Positions 10,479 to 21,831 of a stretch of DNA of 64,000 nt are shown piece by piece. The notes below the pieces were generated by a model that was given only the letters and a program-made list of their open reading frames with translations, had not been told where the DNA came from and did not search any database. This DNA comes from Epithemia pelagica. Taxonomy: Eukaryota > Bacillariophyta > Bacillariophyceae > Surirellales > Surirellaceae. Within the stretch, counting starts at the first letter, position 1. Every line of letters begins with the position of its first letter. Location: positions 3,038,001-3,102,000 of the forward strand of contig OX337231.1 in the NCBI GenBank assembly GCA_946965045.2, given 5' to 3'. Both the position numbers and the translations under genes were made by a program.

Positions 10479-13073
10479 ATGCTCTGGCTACTCCTGCTGT
10501 TGATTACATATTTGTTCCCACTAGTGACAAGTAACCAGGCATGTTCTGTTTGTCGGACAGGGATCTCTATTCCAGCCGATTCAATCAACAAAACACTTAC
10601 GATCCCTGGATTGGAGGACTCCATTTCAACCTGTGGTGATTTGCAAACTCTTGCCCAATTTATAGATAATGCGGATTCTCGCTGTGCTTTGATACAATCC
10701 ATTGGCTCCCTTTGTGGTTGTGCGATCCAGTCGGATGCCTGTAAACTGTGCTCCGATGGCAGCTCAATACCAAAAGGATTTGTTTCTACCATGGTAGAGG
10801 ACGTACCACCACAAGCAAAAGTAAATCCACTTCTTCCACCACAATGTGGTATTTTGGAAGCAAGTTTGCATACAGTTTCAGGGACGAGTGATACTTGCGC
10901 TCGGGCTCGGCAAGCAGCAGAGGGTTCATGTGGATGTCCTGTAGCCAGCGGCTCAGCGCAGGACCCTCAAGTCAAAATCACCCAATCACCATCAATATGC
11001 AGTTTATGCCGTGATGGCGACTCATTTCTGTATCCGACGAAGGACTTGTCACCATTTCTATCTCGAAACGCAGAGATGTTGCAGCAAGGTCTGCCAGCAG
11101 AGGTTGACTTGTCTGCGCTGGGTCCACTTACTTGTCAGAATGTGGCCGGATTCATGGCTTCTATAATACCAGGTGGAACTGATCAGTGCAGCGAAATGCA
11201 AAGGTTGTTGGGTGGGCAATGTGGTTGCCAGGCCGTGGATAGATATTGTGACCTTTGTCCGAATGATGTCGAAATTCCCGATCCGGACAGTTTGATTTAT
11301 TATCTCCAAGGACTCACCGGTGGTCCCTTGTTTTCCTGTTCTGAGCTTAACTCGACTTTGACTCAAGCGAGTAGAGGTTCTGCTCAGTGCTTTTTCACGC
11401 GACAAGTCAATTACCTTTGTGGTTATAATGATGGTGATCGTCACTATAATGGAGCCGACATGAAGTGAAACGGGCCTTTTTGGTATGGATCGCTCGGATA
11501 TCAGGCCTGCTTAGTTTGATGGGTTCACTCTGGATCATTACGGACATTGCACGCAATCGCAGAAAACGCGAAAAATCTCTCTTCCATCAATTGGTCTTCT
11601 TCATCAGTCTCTTTGACTGCTTTACCAGTTCAAGCTGGATATTGGGAACGGCGCCGATTCCGGAATACGAAAATGGGCAGCCTACCGACGTTTACGGGGC
11701 CATTGGGAATGAGGCAACGTGCACTGCCCAAGGCTTCTTTGTGCAACTGGGGCTGATTGGATCACTTAGTTTCAACATGGTTTTGAGCTCGTATTATGTT
11801 TTGGTGATTGTCAAAAGTTACCGAGAGTGGCATTTTCGTTCGCTTCGAAAATGGTTTCTGGCGGTTCCTATTGTGATTGCCGTGGGCATGGCATTTGCTG
11901 GTATACCATACTACCAAAATGTCCTCCTTTATTGTCACATTGGTCCATACCCCTTGGCTCCAAATCAAACGCAAATTTCGGTTTTTATGTGGGCCCCCAT
12001 GGCCCTATCGTGGTTTGTTTGTAGTGTGAACATGACATGGATATATTGGGTTGTTCGAAAACAAAGCATTGCTGCTGAACGATGGCGAATGCCTGGGAGA
12101 GGGAAAAGCAATGGGATTGCGTTTCATGCTCCCATTGATGGGACTGCACCAACTTCAAATTCTCATGTGGATCGGGTTTCATCCAACGAAAGTCAAGGGT
12201 ATGGTGGAATCCACGACCCACCTTTGAACCAAGATAAGACCATTTCTATTGAACAAGACCAAAGAGTAATTCCCACAGGGAATAGAGACAACAACTATCA
12301 GCGTGGGCGAGCTACTCAATCTCTGCATCGTGCTGTTGTGTGGCAAGCGACGTTCTATTTGTCGTCCTTCTTCTTAACGTGGCCTTTTTACTTTGCTGGT
12401 ACAATGAAGCCGACCAATGAAACATACGGATTTTGGGTAAGTGCTTGCTTCTCCTTCCATGAACTTCAATATGTTGATGTTTCACGCTCGAATTCTTACT
12501 CACATTATTTTCGCCTTTCTAAATTCACGCCTGTAGGTTATGTTGGTTTTCATGTCACCGTTACAAGGCTTTCTCAACTTGATCATTTACATGCGTCGCC
12601 GGTGGGGACAAGCGTTGCTGAGATACAGAGACCGCCGCCATCAAGCTTCTCATGCTTCGTCAGAACCAAAATCAGGTGGAAACAATGTAAACAGCATTCC
12701 TCCGAGCTCGAGAAAGATTTCTTGGAATCCATCTTCCACTGGTTCAAACAATCTAGAGCGTTCTACGGTGTTTGTAGACCCATCTGAGAGAGATTGGATT
12801 GCCCAAAGAGATGAGAATACGATGGACGTGCCCAACAACAGTGTGGGTATCAGATCTCCACCTTTGAACCTGGCAACCGCCCGGCGAAGAGCAGAACCTG
12901 AGGAAATGGATGGAACGTCAAGCACCCATCATCACGAAGAAGACATTCCAGTCGACAATGCTGACGCTGACGATGATCGAGACAACGAACACGCCACAAA
13001 AATGGTGCCTTCAACCGCTGATTCTGCGTCCACGTCCTTGAGTTTCATTGTTGGAATCCGAGAAGAAATTTGA
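10479..13073 (+). pseudogene. 7TM receptor with Cys-rich ectodomain, copy 1 (one frameshift)
   Basis: The first ATG in frame (10479) begins a signal peptide (MLWLLLLLITYLFPLVTS). Four Cys modules of about 80 residues follow, each with CxxC at the start and a CGC-like end (starts CSVC, CKLC, CSLC, CDLC). The frame ends at 11468 just before the membrane part; the 7TM segment runs in another frame from about 11465. Copy 2 has one extra base at the junction (about 11461), so copy 1 carries a one-base deletion. TM1-6 are clear up to 12436. An intron at 12437-12536 (gtaagt...ctgtag, phase 0) precedes TM7 (SPLQGFLNLIIYMRRR) and a polar tail to 13073. The 7TM part recalls Dictyostelium cAMP-receptor/secretin-like GPCRs. 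It may be functional if the shift is a sequencing error. Confidence 0.7.
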
Positions 13074-13882
13074 AAGCATCGTTGTATGGAATGAGACTAC
13101 TGAGATGGACACAAATCGGGGTCAGAAGTAGAAGTCACAAACACTGAACTGTGCAGGAAGCAAATGCATCTTCTCAGAATCTATCTGTTCCAATTGCCAT
13201 TTTCACTACCATGAGTTGGTTTTGGTTGACCCGGTCCACATGTTGTTTGATCTACATATTCTCTCTGTTCGACCCGCAGGCTGTGATCAAATTTGCTCTC
13301 AAACTGCATTCATGATGGCACAATGAGGGTTGCACCACTAATCATTATCCGGGAGTTGTCTCGGAGATGAAGATTCTCGACTGATCTTCGCTTGTGGAGA
13401 TGTAAGTCGCTCTTCGGCACTTCATTCCATCATTCCTCGTAGAAGGAGTGGAACGTTTTAATTTGCAACAAGTCCTTGGTCACAGGCAGATGGGAGACGG
13501 GAGACGGGAGCTGCATTTTTGCAATGGCGAATGGCGACGAGATTTCTTTTTGTTGTGTTTTTTGTGTGCTAGAACACGTTACTTTTCGTGTTGTTTGTTT
13601 TTTGTGTGCTTGCTGTTTTGTGTGACGTAGTGCCACGACAGAACATGTAATAATAACCTTACGAGTATTATTAATTATTATTACTCATATTTATATATTG
13701 TGACTTCATCGTGTGTAGCTTGTAGGGACTTCCGCAAGAAAACTCTGAAAATTCATCGGGAATCAACGCTTTTTTGGAAAAGGAGCGATGAGCTGGCAAA
13801 AAAGCGAAAACGCCCAACCAAAAGCTGAAGAAAAAATGAAAGAAGTTGCAGTAACGAAACAGCCCATAACACAAAAATAACC
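13074..13882. other. Spacer between tandem receptor copies
   Basis: 809 bp. It contains an AT-rich palindromic patch near 13655-13700 and a short gggagac repeat near 13494-13508. There is no supported gene; it presumably holds the promoter of copy 2. Confidence 0.4.
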
Positions 13883-16586
13883 ATGGCACCGAGGTGGACC
13901 GCTTTTGTTCCTTGGTCACCTTGCTTTTCCATGTCATGTCTCGTTTTGCTCGCGATTCTTCTATCATCCTTCGCGCTGGTGACAAGCAACCAGGCATGTT
14001 CTGTTTGTCGGACAGAGATCTCTATTCCAGCAGATTCAATCAACATCACACTTACAATCCCTGGTATGGATTCGATTTCAACCTGTGGTGATTTGCAAAC
14101 TCTTGCCCAATTTCTAGATACTACAGATTCTCGTTGTGCTTTGATACAATCCATTGGCTCCCTTTGTGGTTGTGAGATCCAGTCGGATGCCTGTAAATTG
14201 TGCTCCGATGGCAGTTCAATACCAAAAGGATTTGTTTCTACCATGGTAGAGGACGTACCACCACAAGCAAAAGTAAACCCACTTCTTCCACCACAATGTG
14301 GTATTTTGGAAGCAAGTTTGCATACAGTTTCAGGGACGAGTGACACTTGCGCTCAGGCTCGCCAAGCAGCAGAGGGTTCATGTGGATGTCCTGTAGCCAG
14401 CGGCTCATCACCAAATCAATCGCAAGACCCTCAAGTCAAAATCACCCAATCATCAATATGCAGTCTTTGTCGTGATGGCGACTGAGTCCTGTATCCGACG
14501 AAGGACTTGCCACCATTTCTATCTCGAAACGCAGAGATGTTGCAGCAAAGCCTCCCAGCAGAGGTTGATTTATCTGCAATGGGTCCTCTGACCTGTCAGA
14601 ATGTGGCCGGGTTCATGGCTTCTATAATACCAGGTGGAACTGATCAGTGCAGTCAAATGCAAACGCTGTTGGGTGGACAGTGTGGCTGCCCTGCTGTGGA
14701 TGGACATTGCAAGTTTTGTCCGAATGATGTCGAAATTCCCGATCCTGACAGGTTGATTTATTCTATCCAAGGAATTACGGGCGGCCCTTTGTTTTCCTGT
14801 TCTGAATTCAACTTGACACTGACGCAAACACGAGGCAACTCCGATCAGTGCTACTTCATGAAGCAGGCGAACTATCTTTGTGGTTGCAATGATGGTGATC
14901 GTCACTATAATGGAGCCGACACTGAAGTGAAACGGGCCTTTTTGGTATGGATCGCTCGGATATGAGGCCTGCTTAGTTTGATGGGTTCACTCTGGATCAT
15001 TACGGACATTGCACGCAATCGCAGAAAACGCGAAAAATCTCTCTTCCACCAATTGGTCTTCTTCATCAGTCTGTTTGACTGTTGTACCAGCACTACATTC
15101 ATTTTGGGCTCGGCACCTATTCCAGAATACCAATTTGGTTAACCTACAGATGTTTACCGAGCCGTCGGCACCGAGGGAACATGTACGGCACAAGGCTTCT
15201 TTGTGCAACTGGGTATGATAGGAGCGCTTGGCTTCAACGTGGTCTTGAGTTCATATTACGTTCTGGTGATTGTCAAAAATTACCGAGAGTGGCATTTTCA
15301 GTCACTTCGGAAATGGTTTCTGGTGGTTCCCATTGTCATCGCTGTGGGTATGGCCTGTGCGGGAATTCCCTTCTACAATTACGTTCTCATCTACTGCCAT
15401 ATTCCCCCTTACCCCGTGGCTCCCGACCAGACTCAAATTGCGTTGTTTGTCTTGGTTCCGATTGCCTTTGCTTGGTTTGTGTGCAGTGTGAACATGGCAT
15501 GGATCTTTTGGGTTGTTCGGAAACAAAGCATCACCGCGGAGCGATGGCGTTTGGCGGGGAGAGGTAGAAGCAGTATTACAGTATTTGAGGCTCCAATGCA
15601 CGGTTCGTCTCAAACTCCGCCTTCGTATGTGGATCGATCATCCTCCAATGACACAATGGCATTTGGTGGTGGAATTCATGAACGATCCCTGAGCCGAGAA
15701 AAGAGCAGTCGCCGCTCTGTCATTCAAAGGATACATGATCGGAGAGAACGGACAAGAAATCACGAGGGACGAGCGACTCAATCTTTGCATCGTGCTGTGG
15801 TTTGGCAAGCAACGTTTTACTTGGCATCCTTTTTTTTGACGTGGCCGTTTTATTTTGCGGCCACTCTGGACGCCACCAATGAAAGATATGGATTTTGGGT
15901 ACGTGCTTTGTTTTTCTTTGCGTGAAGGTATTCGGCGTGCGATCACAGCATACATCTCATGAGTTACTTTGATCCTGTTTCCAACCACCAAAGGTAATGG
16001 TTGTTTTCTTTTCTCCATTGCAAGGCTTTATCAATTTGATTGTTTATATGCGCCGTCGATGGGGACAAGCGTGGCAGCGATACCGACATCGTCGTAAACA
16101 AGAACGTGCGTCTTGTTCGCAACCAGACGACACTCGAAATATCCCAAGGTGCAGTCGTGTCAAATGGGATCCATCATCTACGTCGGATTCCAACAAAGTG
16201 GAACGGTCGACCTTGAATGTCGATTGCACAGAGAACGATTGGAGTCGTCCTATTTCTTCAATGAGTGATGATGGTATGGCTGTGCCTGAAGGTTATCCGG
16301 ATGAACTTTGCAAACTGCACGGTCTCCACCGTCCAACTTGGCAACGACGGCGCGAATGGAGCTCCGGCCAAAGGTTAAAACTGTCGCGGAACAGATCCAT
16401 AATACGCAGGACGACGATCACCACTCCATTCTTGAAACCCAGGACGACGATGATGATGATGACGAATTGTACGAGAACGACCCCCAAACCAACGAACCGG
16501 AATATATCACAACGAGAACACTGCCGACGATTCGGGATGATTCGTGGTCGGGTAGTTTTACAGTCGGATCTCGATGCGAAATCTAA
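13883..16586 (+). pseudogene. 7TM receptor with Cys-rich ectodomain, copy 2 (three stops, one frameshift)
   Basis: A tandem duplicate of the preceding gene, in one reading frame from ATG 13883 (own signal peptide with SCLVLLAILLSSFALVTS) to 15898. It is broken by TGA 14483-14485, TGA 14963-14965 and a TAA near 15140, where copy 1 has Ser, Ser and Gln codons. The ectodomain-to-TM junction is in frame here, unlike copy 1. Six TM helices, an intron at 15899-15993, TM7 and a tail follow. A further shift between about 16280 and 16308 moves the acidic tail (ARSPPSNLATTARME, then an Asp run) to another frame that ends at 16586. Multiple independent lesions make this a pseudogene. Confidence 0.8.
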
Positions 16587-17074
16587 ACACTGAGCAGCAC
16601 ACACGTCCATATTGCATGCCACACCAAAACACCTGTGGCATGGAGAAACTCTTGGATCGAGTGTCTCCACATACCGCGAAAAAAGCCAATGCATTCGCGG
16701 ATCTACGAATCCTGGCTTGGTTTGTCCCGGGAAAGGTTCCGAGGGGTCCATCCACGCAAATGCACCCTCCTCGTGTCATGTGAGAGCGGAACATGGAAGG
16801 GGGTGGAAAAAGAATTCTGCGGGCGCATTCTGGACAAGCAAAAAGGCACCAACTTGCACGGTTCCTCCAGTACATACTATAGACCACAGAGACTATCGAC
16901 CAGGAACAAACACCATGAATCGGTTCCAGTCCCGCGAGCCAATGATTCGAATCGGCAAGGCAAACGCCCATGAGGAGGGTTGTGGAGGGATTGTTCCATT
17001 TCGTACCTGTCTTCTACTAGCTTCAGCTATCCGTATTCGCTTGCGTCGTTGTGTCACTGGCGCTAGTGTTTCTA
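16587..17074. other. Intergenic, no supported gene
   Basis: An open frame of 215 codons starts at 16612 but has no recognisable domain, runs into a dispersed repeat, and is not conserved in that repeat's other copy, so I do not call a gene. Confidence 0.4.
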
Positions 17075-17353
17075 CCAACCAAGTAGACCTACCTTGTTCG
17101 AGTTTGTGTTGGAGAGTCGAATCCCGACCATATAGCGTCTCTATCTTTCTGTCGTCTGACGGGCCCAATCACCGATCACGCAGTGCGTCTTTCTCTACGA
17201 CACAAGAGGTACCCTCACCACAACAAGAGAGGCGAGAGGGTAGAGTTCATTCCCAGTGAAATTGGCGTCTCATAGATATACTTACTCCTAGCTAGATACA
17301 CTCCTAATAGATGTCGTCGTTCGTGTCCCTATTCATTGCAACCAATGAGGGAC
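17075..17353 (+). repeat. Dispersed repeat copy A (inverted partner at 41786-42036)
   Basis: About 280 bp that reappears in reverse complement 24 kb away. Shared blocks in order include ccttgttcgagtttg, ggagagtcg.atcccgacca, gtctttctc.acgacac, gaggtaccctca, and a final 70-bp block (actcctagctagatacac through caatgagggac) that is nearly identical. No coding potential and no terminal inverted repeats. Both copies lie between convergent gene ends. Confidence 0.75.
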
Positions 17354-17476
17354 AGCAAACAAAAATCCGCTTGTCACAAACTGTTGCTTTTGGTGAATTC
17401 CCTTTTCCAGTGCTGTTCTTGTAGGTAGTTGTCTGCTGTTTTCTTCTTGCTGTTGGTGTGGTGGTTGTGGTTGCTG

Positions 17477-19024
17477 TTAATTCATGAGTCGTGGAATGAG
17501 ATTGACCTTGGGCGATTCGCTAAACCACAGATAATCAGCCACCTTGGTTTGGTAGTCCAGGGTTTCGGGACCGGTTCCAATTTCGAGTCGTAATTTGGGA
17601 ATTTTGGACAAGGTTTCAACGGCCGTGGGATTGAGTAACAGGGTGGTGACGGCATTGTTGGTGACACCACACTCGGGTTGGAGAAATTGACAAATTCGAG
17701 GAATGCGGCCATTCATGCCTCCCAAAAAGCGTAAATCGGCAATCGGGGCCACGACCATGACAAAGGAGGAGGAGGACGAGGACGAGGAAGAAGAAGATCC
17801 GACGGCGTAGTGGGCCACAGCGGTGGCTCCCGCTTCATGAGCCATGATTCGTTGGGAAAAGAAATTGCCAAACGAATCATTCTTATCGACGGGTACATAA
17901 TCCTTGGCCAAGGATCGGTTGGTATAGAGTTTGAATTTAGGATCTTGCGTCAATCCAATAAAGCCTTGGGCATCGACCACGTAATTGGCTCGTCGTTCGG
18001 CATTGACATTTTGCAATCCCTGAGATCGTACCGTGACCATATCCTCGACTTCGGGTGCCATGGCAATGAGGTCCACCTTTTTATTATTATTGCTGTTGCT
18101 GGCCAACGCAAAGAGGGGTGCATAGAGTTGTTGCGTTTCGAGCGAGACGCCCGCATCCAGCAAGGCTTTTTGGAGTTGGGCCGGGTCCAATTCTCCCGCC
18201 GTGTATTGATTCAAAATGGGTTGTGTGCTATAGGGACAAAAGTAGAGCCCCAAACCTGTCCGATCGTTTTTGGTAGTGCTTGCTTGAATCATGGGTTCCA
18301 TGAGTTGGACAGCCAATTCCACATCTTTGGGTTGTGGTTGCATGGGCATGGCCAAACAACAAAAGGAGGCAGTCCAGGACGATGACGCTTTGGATTGTTG
18401 GTTGTTCCCACCGGTCAAGGTGGAGACACTGTTAATGGCTCCAAACACGGCCTTGTTGAGCATATTGTTCAAATTAATCGAGTCGATAATGACGGCTTCC
18501 TTGTCGGTCCCCGATCCTCGTCCCAAGGCTTGCAAAATACCTTGTCCTTGACGTGGTGTAATCGATAAAAGTGTGGGTGGAATGGTGGAATCGACACGAT
18601 AGGTCAAGGGTCGAATCGCTGGTTGGTAGGTGGCCTGTGCGGGCAAGGACGACGACAGCGCGGTCGCCGCCACCGTGGTTCCCTGCAAAAAATGCCGACG
18701 AGAAGAGGAACCGTCTTTTTGGTTTCTAGCAGAAGAATCGTCAATGGGACCATTGTCACTCGGAGACGGGAGACTGTCATGATCCCCGTGACGTTTCATC
18801 TGCAGGCAATAACAACAACAACCCTTGTTGTTGTTGTTGTCCTCGTTGTTTGGGTGCCGACGAGAACTCGCTCCATAGTTGCCAGTGTTAGAAAGAACAA
18901 ACCCATGACATGGTCTTGATACGACCGTCATGAGATGAAGGAGAGAGCATAGTAGAACAAGAAGGATTCGTTCTCGAGGGTTTCCTGTGATCCTTCTCAT
19001 GGTTGTTGACGTCTTGTTGGTCAT
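17477..19024 (-). CDS. ChaN-like haem-binding/Tiki-superfamily protein, probably thylakoid lumen
   Basis: 515 residues. The N-terminus carries three targeting parts: a hydrophobic signal segment at 20-36 ending near CHGFVLS, a Ser/Asn-rich transit-like stretch, and a twin-arginine signal at 107-131 (SSRRHFLQG, hydrophobic core, PAQA). Together these predict import through the diatom plastid membranes and Tat export to the thylakoid lumen. The mature part ends in a region near 387-450 (NFFSQRIMAHEAGATAVAHY, then FVMVVAPIADLRFLGGMNGRIPRI) that matches the order of motifs I know from ChaN-like haem-binding proteins; that match is by eye and moderate. A Ser run near 410-420 is low complexity. Divergent from COQ9 before the LINE insertion. 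Confidence 0.6.
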   Translation of the reverse strand: MTNKTSTTMRRITGNPRERILLVLLCSLLHLMTVVSRPCHGFVLSNTGNYGASSRRHPNNEDNNNNKGCCCYCLQMKRHGDHDSLPSPSDNGPIDDSSARNQKDGSSSRRHFLQGTTVAATALSSSLPAQATYQPAIRPLTYRVDSTIPPTLLSITPRQGQGILQALGRGSGTDKEAVIIDSINLNNMLNKAVFGAINSVSTLTGGNNQQSKASSSWTASFCCLAMPMQPQPKDVELAVQLMEPMIQASTTKNDRTGLGLYFCPYSTQPILNQYTAGELDPAQLQKALLDAGVSLETQQLYAPLFALASNSNNNKKVDLIAMAPEVEDMVTVRSQGLQNVNAERRANYVVDAQGFIGLTQDPKFKLYTNRSLAKDYVPVDKNDSFGNFFSQRIMAHEAGATAVAHYAVGSSSSSSSSSSSFVMVVAPIADLRFLGGMNGRIPRICQFLQPECGVTNNAVTTLLLNPTAVETLSKIPKLRLEIGTGPETLDYQTKVADYLWFSESPKVNLIPRLMN

Positions 19025-19180
19025 GGTGGGAGGATGTCGTCGTTCGTCGTCCCTTCTGCCGATTGGATTGATTTGATCTTCGGGGAACGAAGTGAGTCGC
19101 AGAAAAACGTCATCGTCTCTTAGTCGCTCTTAGGTGGCAGTTGACGGGGAACCTCATCCGACCACGAGTCGACCGTACCC
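19025..19180. promoter_or_regulatory. Left part of split bidirectional promoter, including 18-bp target duplication (19163-19180)
   Basis: The upstream region of the ChaN-like gene ends in cacgagtcgaccgtaccc (19163-19180), repeated exactly at 34562-34579 on the far side of the LINE. The two flanks together give a pre-insertion interval of roughly 330 bp to the COQ9 start. Confidence 0.8.
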
Positions 19181-19215
19181 AAGGTGTAAAGAGAATTACG
19201 AAACACAAGGACACG

Positions 19216-20196
19216 ATGAGAATTGGCCGCTTTAACGTTCACACAACGACCAAATATTTCGACCTAGTGAAAGATGCGCTCAAGGTCCGGATCACAGCTA
19301 TGGTCCAATTGGAAAGGAGTGTTCATAATCTCAATCCCAGAGAACCCTACGAGGGACGCTACCCGCAAGTGTATCTGAAACATGAACTTTATGGCTCTGG
19401 TGGAACCGGTGTAGATGATGCAGCCTCAACTGACCATGGTGGCTCATTTGCTACTTATATTTCTTCTATCAAGTCAACATAGTCCAAGGACGAAGACAAC
19501 GACAACAGCAGTGGTGATGGAACAAACGGCGGAGAAAGCTATCTCAAACCTCCAAGCAACAACGGTCCTACTCCTCAAGCATGGACCACTGTGGTTCCCG
19601 TTGAAACAGTAGTAGCTTCAACGACAGTTGGAACGACAAGCCAGTTCACGAGCGAAGATTTCGAACGGATGAAAAAAGAGAACGAAGAACTTACTACTGA
19701 AGTAAAGGAACTCAAGGATGCGTTGAATCAGTTTATTCAAAGCCAAAAAGAAACTCAAGCAAGCGAACAGTCGCAGATGATTAGTTCCATTATGGGAGCG
19801 ATGCAACAACAATTCCAGCTGATGCTTCAACAAACTATGTCTCAGAATCACGGAGGAGGCTATGGTTACCCTCCCAACCAAAATATGTTCTCACCGTACC
19901 AACAACAACAATATGCTCAACCACAAATCCCAAACAACCTTTTTCCACATGGAGCAAGCCCCGTAAACCAACAGTTTCTTGGACCTCAAGAACAACCACT
20001 ACCCCAAACGCCCATCGCTCAAGGAAAGACTTCCTTTTCCGGCTCACATGAACAGAGCCACTACGAACAGAACCATGGCGCTACGGAGCAGCCGAATGAT
20101 GGTTCAGAACAACAGGCAGCATCCCTCGATGCTAGCATGGCGCAGAATAGCTCTTCCTTAGCAGCGGATGAGTCCTTCGCCGAAACAAGCGATTAA
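19216..20196 (+). pseudogene. LINE ORF1 (nucleic-acid-binding/coiled-coil protein), one stop
   Basis: ATG at 19216 (MRIGRFNV). The frame runs to the TAA at 20194-20196 but has TAG at 19480-19482; sensible sequence in the same frame continues after it. The region after 19650 forms a heptad coiled coil (FERMKKENEELTTEVKELKD), followed by a Gln/Asn/Pro-rich tail. A coiled-coil ORF1 placed 2 bp ahead of ORF2 fits a LINE ORF1 protein. Confidence 0.7.
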
Positions 20197-21068
20197 CCAT
20201 GAGTGAGTCAGCTAGTAGCCTGATTAACTCATATGTAGCAAATCTCGAGACAACACAAACACTCCGCTTTCAATCTGTTCAAGAAGAACTCTCTCGCCGT
20301 TTAGGCAACAATACAAACCACCTTGGTATACGAACTACCGTTCAGGAATCTACTACAAACGACGCAAATAGCGTCCCCCAACAAAACAATTCAAGCCCCT
20401 CAGGCACCTTTACAACTGTCCAAGGACAAGAAAACAACGACGACGCCACAAGCGTCGATGTCGACACAGAAACACTCACACGCATAGAACAAGAAAACTA
20501 CCTCAACAACAAACATATTGGGACAAAGATCGAGCACGAAAAAGATGAGAACACCTTCAGAGTGTACTTCTGTAACGTCAATGGCTTTAAATTAAGCAAT
20601 GACGGAGGAGAATATGCAGAATTCTGTATGGAAATGGAAAAACTGCAAACAGACGTATGGGGAGTTGCGGAAACCAACCTAGACTCTATCCAACACGAAG
20701 TGAGAGACATTCTTCATCGAACAAACCGGAAACATTTCGAGTATAGCAAGATGTCAGTTGGGAGCTCGAACATCTCAGCACGACGGAGCTATTATAAACC
20801 AGGTGGGACAATGGTGTGCGCTCAAGGAAGAACGACGTCAAGGATTATTGATCATGGTTGCGATCGTCTAGACCGTTGGTCATATCAGACATTGATTTGC
20901 AAGAATTATCTGAAACTCACGATAATTATGGCGTACCAAGTATGCCACCAGAACATCACCACAACGGATCAAGAAGGCAATCAGAATGTACGCTCTTACA
21001 CATGCTCTGCACAGCAGACAAGCATGCTACGCCAACAAGGACGTCGCGAAACACCACGAGAAGCATTC

Positions 21069-21073
21069 GTGAT
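21069..21073. repeat. 5-bp target duplication, left of copia
   Basis: gtgat immediately before the LTR start tgataaac. The same five bases follow the other LTR at 29374-29378. Removing the element and one copy restores a continuous LINE ORF2 frame. Confidence 0.92.
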
Positions 21074-21831
21074 TGATAAACTTCTCTCGATTCAACAGGG
21101 GTTAGACGGATAGGTAGGATAGGTAAAAGGCTCGCTGAGCCGACAATCGAATCACCAACCGATACAACAATCCTCCACGGGTCAGAGAAGAGTTGCAAGT
21201 CGAAGTCCGCCGTGGGTGGGGGCAGTCGGTCCACTGATAAGAGGTAAGTCTTAAGATGAGTGTTAAAATGGTGATATTAATGATTGTGAGACGATTACTA
21301 ACTAAGGTGGTTGATGGTGCCGAAGTCCTGGCTCTTGCATACGGCCATGGATCTGGTGTGATAGGTCCTCACTGGTTGGAGTAGACCGGCATTGGTGTAT
21401 ATTGAATGTATAGGGTGATGGATAACATGTATGGGATGCAACAGCTCTTGCTTTGTCGTGGTATAAGTCTTGTCCTGGGCGCGTTGCTGTTTGCATTCTT
21501 GGATTTGTGGGAACAGAGATATGGTCTCGCGTGATCGTGATTCGTGCTTTGATTACATAGACCGTTAGGTCGAATCGTGGATGCGCGTACTCGGATAGTA
21601 GAGGAGCGCACTTGATAGTTTTGGGCGCGCACGTGTTGGGCCATAGTTAATATCCGAGCGGTCGCCAATAACGCGTGCACTGCGAGCATGCCGTGGCCAA
21701 ATTTATAGTTTCGCGAGCATGCCGACATTCTTTTCTCACTTTTAGGAAAATGTCATCGGATGCCATAAAATACTAGCATCATTCGATGAGTTGTAGGTTT
21801 CGCCACCTAGTTTTCGGTGAGAATCCTAACA
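21074..21831 (-). repeat. Copia 3' LTR
   Basis: 758 bp; on the element strand it begins tgttaggattc and ends gtttatca (TG...CA). By eye identical to 28616-29373; internal reading frames of 119 and 64 codons translate the same in both. Confidence 0.93.

Noticed and set aside
14483-14965. Two in-frame TGA codons in receptor copy 2 as selenocysteine
   Set aside because: The paralogue has Ser codons at both places, a TAA stop follows in the same frame, and the tail has a frameshift; nonsense mutation is simpler.
16612-17259. 215-codon + strand frame
   Set aside because: It runs into dispersed repeat A and is not preserved in copy B; no domain.
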